64,000 bases of DNA, from the NCBI RefSeq assembly GCF_007786445.1, contig NZ_VNJI01000005.1:124001-188000 (forward strand), read 5' to 3'. The first letter of the stretch is position 1. Each line of letters opens with the position of its first letter. Origin of the DNA: Paenibacillus cremeus. Its GTDB lineage: Bacteria > Bacillota > Bacilli > Paenibacillales > NBRC-103111. The notes beneath the pieces were generated by a model. The model was not told where the DNA came from, did not search any database, and was given only the letters and a program-made list of their open reading frames with translations. A program made the position numbers and the translations under genes. Positions 18,407-26,651 of the stretch are shown one piece after another.

Positions 18407-19297
18407 TCATTTCCTGACCTGTACCCCTGCAAGCTTTTCAAAATACTGCACGATGCCTCCATGATCTTCAGAAGCTTTACCGTCGACTTTGAGCGCATGA
18501 AAAATTTCCAGAAGCTGACTGCTAAGCGGGAGCGGTACCCCGATATCATGAGCGGTTTCCATGACGTTCGTCATGTCCTTCAGGTTAATATCGATGCGAC
18601 CTCCGGGCACGAAGTTCCTCTCCAGAATAAGCGGCACTTTGGCGTCCAGCACAGCGCTGCCGGCAAGCCCGCCTCGGATGGCCTGATACATCTTCTCAAC
18701 GCTGATTCCCGCTTTGGCTGCAAAGACGAGTGCTTCCGACATCGCAGCGATATTTAGGTTGACGATGATCTGGTTCGCCAGCTTTGCCGTCGTTCCCGAA
18801 CCATTAGTACCGATCAGCGTAACGTCTTTACCGAGTACGCGCAAAATGTCGAAAACGCTTTCAAAAATACTCTGACTTCCACCGGCCATAATCGCCAGAG
18901 TCCCGTCGATAGCCTTTGGCTCGCCCCCGCTAACGGGTGCGTCCAGCATATGAAGCCCCGCTTCACTTACGGTTTCAGACAACTCTTTTGATATCACTGG
19001 CGAGATCGAGCTCATATCAATAATGATGGTGCCTTTGGATGCCCCCTCCAATATGCCGTTCTTACCCGTAATGACTTCATTAACATGCTGTGAATTGGGC
19101 AGCATCGTGAAAATAATAGTACTGTTCTCTGCCACTTCCTTCGGCGACGCGGCCGCCCGGGCTCCAGCAGCCTCAAGAGTAGAAACAGCATCTGGATTAA
19201 TATCAAATACACACAGCGGGTATCCGGCTTTCATTAAGTTTAATGACATCGGCCGGCCCATAATACCCAATCCAATAAACCCGATTTTCTTTTTCAT
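18407..19297 (-). CDS. NAD-dependent beta-hydroxyacid dehydrogenase (LtnD/GarR type)
   Basis: This is a cytoplasmic dehydrogenase of 296 residues with the Rossmann motif GFIGLGIMGRPM, the substrate signature DAPVSGGEPKA near residue 120 and the catalytic lysine in GSGTTAKLANQ. With a DUF1537 kinase next to it, oxidation of L-threonate or D-erythronate at C2 is the likely role (known pathway: dehydrogenase, kinase, then decarboxylating aldolase). ATG 19297 has GGAGGG upstream; a longer frame from 19354 would run through the operator region. No aldolase or isomerase gene is nearby, so the pathway is incomplete here. Confidence 0.9.
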   Translation of the reverse strand: MKKKIGFIGLGIMGRPMSLNLMKAGYPLCVFDINPDAVSTLEAAGARAAASPKEVAENSTIIFTMLPNSQHVNEVITGKNGILEGASKGTIIIDMSSISPVISKELSETVSEAGLHMLDAPVSGGEPKAIDGTLAIMAGGSQSIFESVFDILRVLGKDVTLIGTNGSGTTAKLANQIIVNLNIAAMSEALVFAAKAGISVEKMYQAIRGGLAGSAVLDAKVPLILERNFVPGGRIDINLKDMTNVMETAHDIGVPLPLSSQLLEIFHALKVDGKASEDHGGIVQYFEKLAGVQVRK

Positions 19298-19343
19298 ACT
19301 GCAATCCCTCCAAATGATGTAACAGTATCTTATTTCAATCAAT

Positions 19344-19375
19344 ATTGTACACAATGATTTTTATTTTGTATACAA
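19344..19375. promoter_or_regulatory. twin palindromes, candidate operators of the GntR regulator
   Basis: ATTGTACACAAT (19344-19355) and TTTGTATACAAT (19365-19376, core TTGTATACAA) share the pattern TTGTAnACAA. Their centres are 21 bp apart, two helical turns, so two dimers would bind the same face. They overlap a possible minus-strand promoter for the dehydrogenase gene (TTGTGT, 16 bases, TAAGAT). The neighbour is an FCD-type GntR regulator, a family that binds short palindromes of this kind. Confidence 0.65.
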
Positions 19376-19474
19376 TTCACATCAATCCGTGTACGATATC
19401 ACTATAAGCTCATTTTTGAATCAGGTTGTTAAGAACCGATGTTTCCATTAAAGTAAACGGTGGAGGTGTGTGAC

Positions 19475-20098
19475 ATGCAGTACAATACTAAATCCCGTTC
19501 AGCATATCAACAATCCTATGAAGTGCTGCGTGACATGATCTTGAAAGGCGAAATCGCGCAAGGAACCAAGCTGGTTGAGGAGAAGCTCGCAGCCGATTTG
19601 GGCGTCAGCCGAACGCCGATCCGTGAATCCATACGCAAGCTTGAGCAAGAGGGACTCATCGTCAATAAGCGAGTAGTGAGTCTATCGGAGACCGATTTAC
19701 GAAATACCTTTGAATTGAGAAAGCTTCTGGAGGGATACGCGGTGCGAAGCGCAGCAGCTTACTTGTCCGACAAAGCGCTGCTCTCACTGGAGCGTTGTGT
19801 GGAGATTGGACAGTCCGGCACAAAGGACGAAATTATGGAGGCCAATAAGGAATTTCACGAAATCATCATGTGTTCCACCAACAATCCGCTCATGATCGAT
19901 TTGTTCGAACGAATGCAATCTGTAATTTATCTATTCAGACAAACGGTCGTGTATTTTAACCGCCCATTTCTCATAGAAGAACATCATCGCATCTGCGAAG
20001 CAATCAAAGCGCACGACGGCGATACGGCAGAGAGGCTGATGAAAGAACACCTCCAAGCCGATCTCGATTTTTACGTGCATTTGAACCGTCATTCGTGA
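19475..20098 (+). CDS. GntR family regulator, FadR/FCD subfamily
   Basis: This is a transcription factor of 207 residues. It has an N-terminal winged helix (residues about 10-75, with ADLGVSRTPIRESIRKLEQEGL) and a C-terminal all-helical FCD ligand domain with candidate metal-binding residues (ANKEFHE and EEHHRICEAI, then MKEHLQ). FCD proteins usually sense carboxylic acids, which fits the acid-sugar genes it is divergent from. GGTGGAGGTG is placed for ATG 19475, not for the GTG at 19460. Confidence 0.93.
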   Translation: MQYNTKSRSAYQQSYEVLRDMILKGEIAQGTKLVEEKLAADLGVSRTPIRESIRKLEQEGLIVNKRVVSLSETDLRNTFELRKLLEGYAVRSAAAYLSDKALLSLERCVEIGQSGTKDEIMEANKEFHEIIMCSTNNPLMIDLFERMQSVIYLFRQTVVYFNRPFLIEEHHRICEAIKAHDGDTAERLMKEHLQADLDFYVHLNRHS

Positions 20099-20253
20099 CC
20101 AGGCCATCCCAGTGACCGGACCTCGGCTGGAGAATAGGCTCATCCGGGCGCTTCTACGGTCCCTTGACCAACTGCGAGACGGCGAGTCCAATGCGCTGGT
20201 TGGCCCGGGCTTGGAGGGGACGTATCGCCGCATTGTGTATGGTCGGTTGTGCG

Positions 20254-20682
20254 TCATGGCCCATACAACGGATTCTCCCCCAGCGGCATAGGCGCCCCCA
20301 CCGCTTCTCGCCATTGCAGCATGAGCACATGCAGCTCCCGCGTCTTCTCCGGCAGCGCTGAGGCCTGATTGACCCGCTCCCCGATATCCGTCTCCAGATT
20401 GTAAAGCTCCAATCGGCCATCCTCGAAAAATTCAATTAGCTTCCATGCCTTATGGCGCAGCGCAGCTCCTGGTGCCACGCACATCGGTACGCGGAGTGTA
20501 CAGGCCGATCGTGCGCAATTCGGGCAGGCGTAAGCGCTGGGAAACACCATCCCGGATGCCGCCAGCCGGTCGATGTTGGGGGTCTCATAGTAGGTGCTGC
20601 CCATGAAGCCGACATCCTTTCACCCCATATCGTCGATCAGCATGAGGATAATATTCGGTTTACGGCGATACGGATCCGTCAT
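20254..20682 (-). pseudogene. sulfatase pseudogene: nonsense mutation and large internal deletion
   Basis: GGAGGGGAG precedes ATG 20682, and the frame begins with a typical sulfatase N-terminus (KPNIILMLIDDMG). An in-frame TGA follows where the family normally has Trp (DDxGW), and the frame continues as KDVGFMGSTYYETPNIDRLA. At the catalytic cysteine region (ACPNCA) the sequence jumps to the C-terminal module (AWKLIEFFEDGRLELYNLE). Roughly 300 residues including the metal-binding core are gone. The start overlaps the end of the DUF3604 gene by 23 bases, so it was once translationally coupled to it. Confidence 0.8.
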
Positions 20683-22531
20683 GAGCAAAGCTCCCCTCCT
20701 CCACAAAAATCGGACTCGCATACATAAAGCCGCCGTCACGCTGCAGCGCACGCAGATAAAAATGAGTCGAGCGCCGAAACGTCCCCAACGGAACCTGCAG
20801 CTCCACGTGCGGTGATGAAGACGAAGACGCCCATACGGTCTGCCCTTCTGAAATGATTTCGATCGACTGCAACGGGGTTTCCGCCTCGATTTCAATTGCT
20901 GCAGTCAGCTCTTCCCCTGCCGCAATTCTAAGCACACCGCCCATCAGAACACCGTTAAGCTCAAACCAGACAATCGCCCTCGTATCGCACACCGCCCATG
21001 TATGGCGATTCCAAAGCGTTTGAAACAAGCTATCCCGCTCCACCCGCTCCGTCCATACGCCTGTCAGGATTACGCTTTTGCGCTCCTGATAGATGACCCG
21101 CCCTGGCCATCCTACATGATTATCCGTTCCGCCGGTAAAACCTAACCGATGCCCCGTTCGCAAGGCGTCCTGCACCGATGCGGATTGATTGTGCACCAAG
21201 CCCCGCCAGGCGTCCGTGTAGTCATTTTTCTCCTGATTGCCGCGGTTTTGCACGATTTCGACCAGACGCCGGTAGTCGCGTGGCTCCATCCAGTTGTACT
21301 GGTACCATGCGGGAACGCCGTCCTTTTTCAGCGTGGCCACGCTATTCGTATGATGGGGGACCGCCAAAAAGCTCTTAAACCCGTCGTCCAAAGCATCCAG
21401 CTGATTCGTAGACGTCTCCAAATCGCCCGGCTTAAAGCCTGCCGAACCGCCGCACACCGCCGCATGATCCGCCATTGTAAAATAGTAGTTTTCATGCCCG
21501 CGGTTCGTGGAATTTTCCCAGCCATAAAAAACAGCGAAGCTGTCATCCGCATTAAACGCATCGATCGCGCGCACCGTCCGCTCCCACTCCGACAGCTCCG
21601 GACTATGATCGCTGGGAGCGGCGAAATTCATGTTCAGCGCATCGCGCGCGCTGGTTAATGCCTCGGTCATCGGCCGTCCCCCGTCCGCCCCCCCGGCCTC
21701 CTCCGTGTGCCAATGAATATCACCGAACGCCGGAAGCAAGCCCTGCTTGGCCTGCGCAAGCACCGGGTTGCCGATCACCACCAGATTATCCCCGTCGACC
21801 ACGCCGTTCGCAATATTTTCGTCCAATGACAAATCGTCCATCCGGATGTTGACGGTCACTTTTTCCAGCTTCTTGGGAGCGTCCAACAAAAGGATCCGCG
21901 ATGAGGTCATGAGCGCGAAAGCCGTCTCACTCATCCAAGTCCATGAAACCGTCACAGCCTGGGCAAAAGAAGACGGATTCCCGTACCGATCCTCGGGAAC
22001 CATACACGTCCGAACCTTGCCATCGACCCCAGGCACCGGATGCGAATACACCGAAAAACGCTCCACCGGCCCAGCCTGCACCGTGAGCCTGCAGCCTTCC
22101 CCCGCCTCCTTCAGCAGAGGTCCCCCCGCTTCAGCGGATTTATCCGCCCAAGCCGAATTCGGCTCGCGAATCCAGACGAACAAGTCCAAATCCATACCGG
22201 CGAACAGCGACGGAGTAGCTAAGAGCTGAATCGCCACCGGCTCCCCCTTGGGCACCATCTGCAGCAATCGTGCGCGCAGCACAATCCGCTGCTTACGATT
22301 CTGGAACACGTCAGGCCCCGCTTTGCTAATATGCGGACTGAACAGCACCTCTGATCGCTCCATGTCGATCCGGTGCATTTTCCATTCATAATGCTGCCGG
22401 AAATTGCCGGCTCGCAATTCCACCTCGGTGCCGGGGATGTAGTTTTTCTCCGGCAGCCACACCAGTTCATATGCAAACTGCCTGTGCATCGAGCAATGGG
22501 CGTGAGCATCTTTTGTAATCCGTAGCGCCAT
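20660..22531 (-). CDS. DUF3604 family protein (PHP-like metal hydrolase)
   Basis: This is a 623-residue protein with an N-terminal beta-rich region, then the metal-binding GDIHWHTEEAGGADG motif near residue 270, FAAPSDHSPE, YGWENSTNRGHENYYF, VPHHTN and TGGTDNHVGWPG, the histidine/aspartate clusters of the PHP fold as seen in DUF3604. No signal peptide is seen. The reaction is not known to me for this family; members sit beside sulfatases in polysaccharide clusters, as here. The ribosome binding site GGAGGAATGG precedes ATG. It lies downstream of an intact sulfatase but behind a terminator. Confidence 0.85.
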   Translation of the reverse strand: MALRITKDAHAHCSMHRQFAYELVWLPEKNYIPGTEVELRAGNFRQHYEWKMHRIDMERSEVLFSPHISKAGPDVFQNRKQRIVLRARLLQMVPKGEPVAIQLLATPSLFAGMDLDLFVWIREPNSAWADKSAEAGGPLLKEAGEGCRLTVQAGPVERFSVYSHPVPGVDGKVRTCMVPEDRYGNPSSFAQAVTVSWTWMSETAFALMTSSRILLLDAPKKLEKVTVNIRMDDLSLDENIANGVVDGDNLVVIGNPVLAQAKQGLLPAFGDIHWHTEEAGGADGGRPMTEALTSARDALNMNFAAPSDHSPELSEWERTVRAIDAFNADDSFAVFYGWENSTNRGHENYYFTMADHAAVCGGSAGFKPGDLETSTNQLDALDDGFKSFLAVPHHTNSVATLKKDGVPAWYQYNWMEPRDYRRLVEIVQNRGNQEKNDYTDAWRGLVHNQSASVQDALRTGHRLGFTGGTDNHVGWPGRVIYQERKSVILTGVWTERVERDSLFQTLWNRHTWAVCDTRAIVWFELNGVLMGGVLRIAAGEELTAAIEIEAETPLQSIEIISEGQTVWASSSSSPHVELQVPLGTFRRSTHFYLRALQRDGGFMYASPIFVEEGSFAHDGSVSP

Positions 22532-22756
22532 GGTACCATTCCTCCAAACCCAATCGGCTAGTTGCGATACCTATCTCCTTCGGGATGGTGCCGCCCGCCA
22601 ACTCAGATTTTTTCTTCTCCATCTTTCCCTGATTTACATACATATGCTGTCCGTCTTGAATTGAGAATCCGGTCGCCTTCAATCGAGCCCGTGATCATCT
22701 GAACTCACCGCTTGATGGTGCGTTTCCGGATGTAGTTCAAGCTGAACCTCGCCCAC

Positions 22757-22785
22757 AAAAAAGAGAACCGCTTATACGCGATCCT
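22757..22785 (-). terminator. terminator after the intact sulfatase
   Basis: On the minus strand AGGATCGC-GTATAA-GCGGTTCT forms an 8-bp stem (with G-U pairs), then CTTTTTTG. Confidence 0.75.
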
Positions 22786-22797
22786 CCTTTTGAGTAA

Positions 22798-24210
22798 CTA
22801 CCAGTACGGGTTCACTCCTCCGCTGCGCTCCAGATCGATTCGCCCGTCCCGGTCGTACGCATGCGCATGCCAGCCGCCGTTGATCGTATTGATCGGCTTG
22901 CGCGCCTTCACGGTCCGATCAAGGAGCTGACGCAGCAGCTCACTGGCGATCCCCGCACAAGCTGGATCGTCGATCCGATTGTTCAGCTCCCAAGGGTCGT
23001 CGTCCAGCGAATACAACTCATCCTTTTGTTCCGGATGCAGGTTCGCTACATATCTCCAAGAGCGGGTCGCCAGCGCCTTCCGGTAGGCATTTTCGGTGAA
23101 GGCACTCTCACGAATAGTCTGCTCCATATCGATCCCCTGCAAATGACGTGCGAAGCTAAACCCTTGCACCGTGTTCGGAATCGGCAAACCCGCCAGCTCG
23201 CACAGGGTAGGGAACACATCGACGGACTCGACGATCCCTTGGCTCACCGCCCCTCTGGCCCCTGACATCCCGGCCGGAAGCCGCACGATGAGCGGCACCC
23301 GCGTTATGGCGCGGTAGCTGATCCCGCCCTTCTTCTCGATCAACCCGTGCTCGCCGGCGTAATCGCCATGATCCGAGCAGTAGACGATGATCGTGTTCTC
23401 CAGCTCCCCGCTCCGCTCGAGCTCCGCCAAAATGAGCCCGATGCCGTAATCTACCTGGCTCACCAGGCCATAGTAGGCACTGATCAGCTTGCGCAGCTGA
23501 CCCTCAGTCAGCTCCTTGCGTTTAGCCTGCACTTCCGGCTTTTCCGTCGTTGCCGTCGGTGGCAGATCAATCGACGCCGCAGGATACATGGACGCGAACG
23601 GCTCGGACGGCGTGTACGGCTGGTGCGGACGCGAGAAGCTGACCCACGCGAGCCAAGGCGCGCTGCTACTGCCTCGGTCACGTGGCTCCCCCTCGTTGCG
23701 GAGAAACCGCACCGTTTGCTTTGCCAGCGCCACCTCGCAGCTGTGCGCAAGCGGCAGCGTCGAGGCTTCGCCGTCCCGGTGGCCCGTGAAGCCCCGGTTG
23801 TCATTGAGCTCGTACAGCCCGGCGCCTTCGAGATATTTGGGATGCTCGATAAATTCATCATAGATGAATTGGCAGTCCGGCTCAATCCAATACCGCGGGG
23901 TATGCAGCTTGCCCAGTGCGCCGGTCCGGTAGCCCTGCTCCTTGAAATACGAGAATAGGCTCGTCATCCGGGCCTCCGGCTGCGGGCCGTAAAGCCCGTA
24001 ATAGCCATGCGTCGACGGATACAGCCCGGATAAATACGAGACGCGGCTCGGCGTGCAGATCGGATTATTCGCATACGCATGCTCGAATCGCACCCCTTCC
24101 GAAGCCAGTCGATCCAAATGGGGCATCTTCACCTGCGAATGCCCGGCGCACGAAAGGCACCGGGCATTATGCTGGTCGCTGAACAAAAACAGTACGTTCG
24201 GCTTCGTCAT
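22798..24210 (-). CDS. sulfatase (formylglycine type)
   Basis: This is a 470-residue sulfatase with the N-terminal metal site VLFLFSDQHNAR, the C-T-P-S-R maturation motif (Cys52) and YCSDHGDYAGEHGLIEKKGG holding further ligands. The C-terminal module contains KDELYSLDDDPWELNN. No signal peptide is present, so action in the cytoplasm on imported sulfated oligomers is likely. The ribosome binding site GGAGG is 9 bases before ATG. It lies 15 bases downstream of the binding protein, so the two are co-transcribed. Its maturing enzyme is not in the window. Confidence 0.94.
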   Translation of the reverse strand: MTKPNVLFLFSDQHNARCLSCAGHSQVKMPHLDRLASEGVRFEHAYANNPICTPSRVSYLSGLYPSTHGYYGLYGPQPEARMTSLFSYFKEQGYRTGALGKLHTPRYWIEPDCQFIYDEFIEHPKYLEGAGLYELNDNRGFTGHRDGEASTLPLAHSCEVALAKQTVRFLRNEGEPRDRGSSSAPWLAWVSFSRPHQPYTPSEPFASMYPAASIDLPPTATTEKPEVQAKRKELTEGQLRKLISAYYGLVSQVDYGIGLILAELERSGELENTIIVYCSDHGDYAGEHGLIEKKGGISYRAITRVPLIVRLPAGMSGARGAVSQGIVESVDVFPTLCELAGLPIPNTVQGFSFARHLQGIDMEQTIRESAFTENAYRKALATRSWRYVANLHPEQKDELYSLDDDPWELNNRIDDPACAGIASELLRQLLDRTVKARKPINTINGGWHAHAYDRDGRIDLERSGGVNPYW

Positions 24211-24224
24211 GGAGCCAAGTCCTC

Positions 24225-25871
24225 CTATTTTTTCCTAGAGTCGTACGCCGTCTGATACACCTGCAAATACCGCTTCAAATTCATGCCGTCCAGCGTCTTC
24301 AAATAATTGTCCCAATCGGTGGCAATATTCGCATCGCCGGTAATAAAACGGGACATCATTTCGTTCACGTAATCGCCAATCGTTTTCTCCAGATCCGCGA
24401 TTTCCGCCGCCTGCTCGCTAGTGAAAAACAATGGCTGCAGGATGTTCTCCGTCTTCACCTGATAAGGATCATATTTGTCCTTCGTCTCCTGGAACAAAAT
24501 CGTTTCCTGACTCATGGTGCCTTTGTCGATCGCTTCACCAAGCCGCAGATCATTCGGGCGGTATGAAGGTCCCGTTTGCGCCCAGTGAATATTTTGCACC
24601 TGCCCAAAGTTGGCCAGCCGCTTCCAGATCGCCGGCTTCCCGTTGATGCCGATCTCCTCGGGCTTCGCCCAGCGCCATTCCTGATCGGGCCGGCCGAAGA
24701 CGGAATCGAGCGTCACCTCGCGGTTATACATTGCATCCGCCCAGCGGAAAATCGCCTCCGGATGCTTGCTTTTATTCGTGATGATGAACGTGCCGCCGGC
24801 GAGACCCCACGGATTCGGCGCGGTAATTTGCTTGCCGCTCGGTCCTTTTAACGGCGGGACGGCTACGTACTCGAGCCATCGGTTGCTTTTACCAAAAAAC
24901 TGGGTAAACACACCCATCGTCAACGCCGTCGCCGACCCGAGAATCGGCACATCGGGGCTTTCGCCCATTTGCTTGAGCTGGTTCGCATCCTGCGTGAACG
25001 TTTGCGGCGCGATTAGCTTTTCGGCGTACAGGCGATGCAGGTAGATCAACCCTTCCTTCCATTCCGGCTTGTTGAAGGTGACTTCGACCTTGCCATTGTT
25101 CAGGAACAGATGCGTTTTATCGTTATACAGGAACGCATTCATCAAAAACTCGTCAATCTTCGTCGTAATCGCGCCAGCGTATGGAATTTCGTCAGCCTTC
25201 CCGTTGCCGTTCGGATCCTTCTCCTTGAACGCCTTCAGCACTTGATAAAACTCCTCGGTCGTCGTCGGCATCTTCAGTCCGAGCTTGTCGAGCCACGGCT
25301 TGTAGATCCACATTTTTTGCGGCATCGAGCAGTGATAGCACTGATTGACCTGCGGCAGGCTGTAGATTTTTCCGCTGGGGGCGGTGATTAAGTCCTTGAC
25401 GTAGGGATTTTCCTGAAACATCTTTTTCGTCTCGACGCCGTACTTGTCGATATAATTGTTCAGCGCGAGAAACACGCCCTGATCGCCATAAATCAGCTGC
25501 TGGGCAGGCGACACGCCGAAGCCCATAATCACGTCCGGGTAATCGCCGCTGGACAGCACCAGATTCAGCTTCTCCTGCGCTGCATTTTCCGGCACGATCT
25601 CCCAATCCACCTTGATGTTTGTTTTCGCCTCCAGCGTTTTGGTAAACCAGTTCGTAGCGAAATCCTCGACCAGGGCATTCGCCTTCACCATCACCTTAAT
25701 CGTGATCGGCTCCTTGACGATGGGAAACGTGCCGCCCGGCGTGACGTCCTCCGTACTAACGGCGGCCTTAGGCGGTTCCTTCGCAGGCCCTGGATCGTTG
25801 CCCATGCACCCTGTAACCAACAATGCTAGCGATGCTGCAACCGCTGCGCTTTGATATGTTTTTGTTCTCAC
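24225..25871 (-). CDS. oligosaccharide-binding lipoprotein (LplA type)
   Basis: This 548-residue receptor has a lipoprotein signal peptide (LLVTGCMG lipobox, Cys22) and the DKLGLKMPTTTEEFYQVLKA motif of the large LplA-like binding proteins. GTG 25871 has GGGGAGGG upstream. It remains intact although both permease genes of its importer are broken, so it can no longer serve its own transporter unless another permease pair takes over. Confidence 0.93.
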   Translation of the reverse strand: MRTKTYQSAAVAASLALLVTGCMGNDPGPAKEPPKAAVSTEDVTPGGTFPIVKEPITIKVMVKANALVEDFATNWFTKTLEAKTNIKVDWEIVPENAAQEKLNLVLSSGDYPDVIMGFGVSPAQQLIYGDQGVFLALNNYIDKYGVETKKMFQENPYVKDLITAPSGKIYSLPQVNQCYHCSMPQKMWIYKPWLDKLGLKMPTTTEEFYQVLKAFKEKDPNGNGKADEIPYAGAITTKIDEFLMNAFLYNDKTHLFLNNGKVEVTFNKPEWKEGLIYLHRLYAEKLIAPQTFTQDANQLKQMGESPDVPILGSATALTMGVFTQFFGKSNRWLEYVAVPPLKGPSGKQITAPNPWGLAGGTFIITNKSKHPEAIFRWADAMYNREVTLDSVFGRPDQEWRWAKPEEIGINGKPAIWKRLANFGQVQNIHWAQTGPSYRPNDLRLGEAIDKGTMSQETILFQETKDKYDPYQVKTENILQPLFFTSEQAAEIADLEKTIGDYVNEMMSRFITGDANIATDWDNYLKTLDGMNLKRYLQVYQTAYDSRKK

Positions 25872-25890
25872 GAAAGCCCTCCCCTAGTGT

Positions 25891-26548
25891 TCAACCTTTA
25901 AGTGACCCGATCAGCATCCCCTTGACAAAATGCCGCTGCACAAACGGATACACGATTAGCACCGGTACCGTCGCCACAACGATCAGGGAATACTTCAACA
26001 GCTCGCGCAGCCCTTCCCGCTTGGCCGCATCCTCCACATCCATCAGCATCGAGGCGACGACACTGTTTTGAATGAGAATGTCCCTGAGGACCAATTGGAG
26101 CGGATACAGCTGCTGGCTTTTTAAATACAAGAGCGCGTTGAAAAACTGATTCCAATGCCCCACCGCATAAAATAGCGTAATAACCGCCAAAATCGGACCG
26201 GACAGCGGCAGCACCACACGCCCGAAAAACTGAAAATCGTTACACCCGTCCAGCTGGGCAGCTTCGAGCAGTTCATCCGGAATTGTCGTTTGGAAATACG
26301 TTCGCGTAATAATCATCATATTCCACACCATCAGCGCCCCAGGCAGCAGTATCGCCCAGCGCGTATTCAATAGGCCCAGGTCCTTCACCAGCAAATACGA
26401 GGGAATAAGGCCCCCGGCAAACATCAGCGTAAATACGAACAGGAACATATAGGCGTTGCGGCCGAATAAATCTTTGCGCGATAAGGGATACGCCGCCAGC
26501 ACCGTCATCACGACATTGATCGCCGTCCCCACTAGGAGTGAAAGAACC
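25891..26548 (-). pseudogene. YtcP-type permease, N-terminus deleted
   Basis: The last 213 or so residues of a YtcP/LplC permease are intact: AAYPLSRKDLFG, the EAA loop EAAQLDGCND and the terminal HFVKGMLIGSLKG. About 80 residues of the N-terminus, including the first membrane segments and the ribosome binding site, are missing. Reading upstream, the frame joins the middle of the LplB-type gene, so one deletion of about 1 kb removed the end of lplB and the start of this gene. A GTG at 26532 opens the frame but has no proper ribosome binding site. Confidence 0.85.
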
Positions 26549-26651
26549 GGCTAAAATGCTTTAATCCGACCCAGGGGCTTCCCCAGATGCCTTTGGTCAC
26601 TACAAAATCTTTAAATGCAATCTGCGCTCCATACATGGGTACATACTTAAA

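Noticed and set aside
20099..20253. Open frames between the GntR gene and the sulfatase pseudogene
   Set aside because: A plus-strand translation looks protein-like over about 50 residues, but there is no start signal and no family match I can support; it may be a remnant.
22467..22682. 71-residue frame upstream of the DUF3604 gene
   Set aside because: It overlaps the gene start in another frame and lacks a ribosome binding site; the leader region 22532-22756 shows no other feature.
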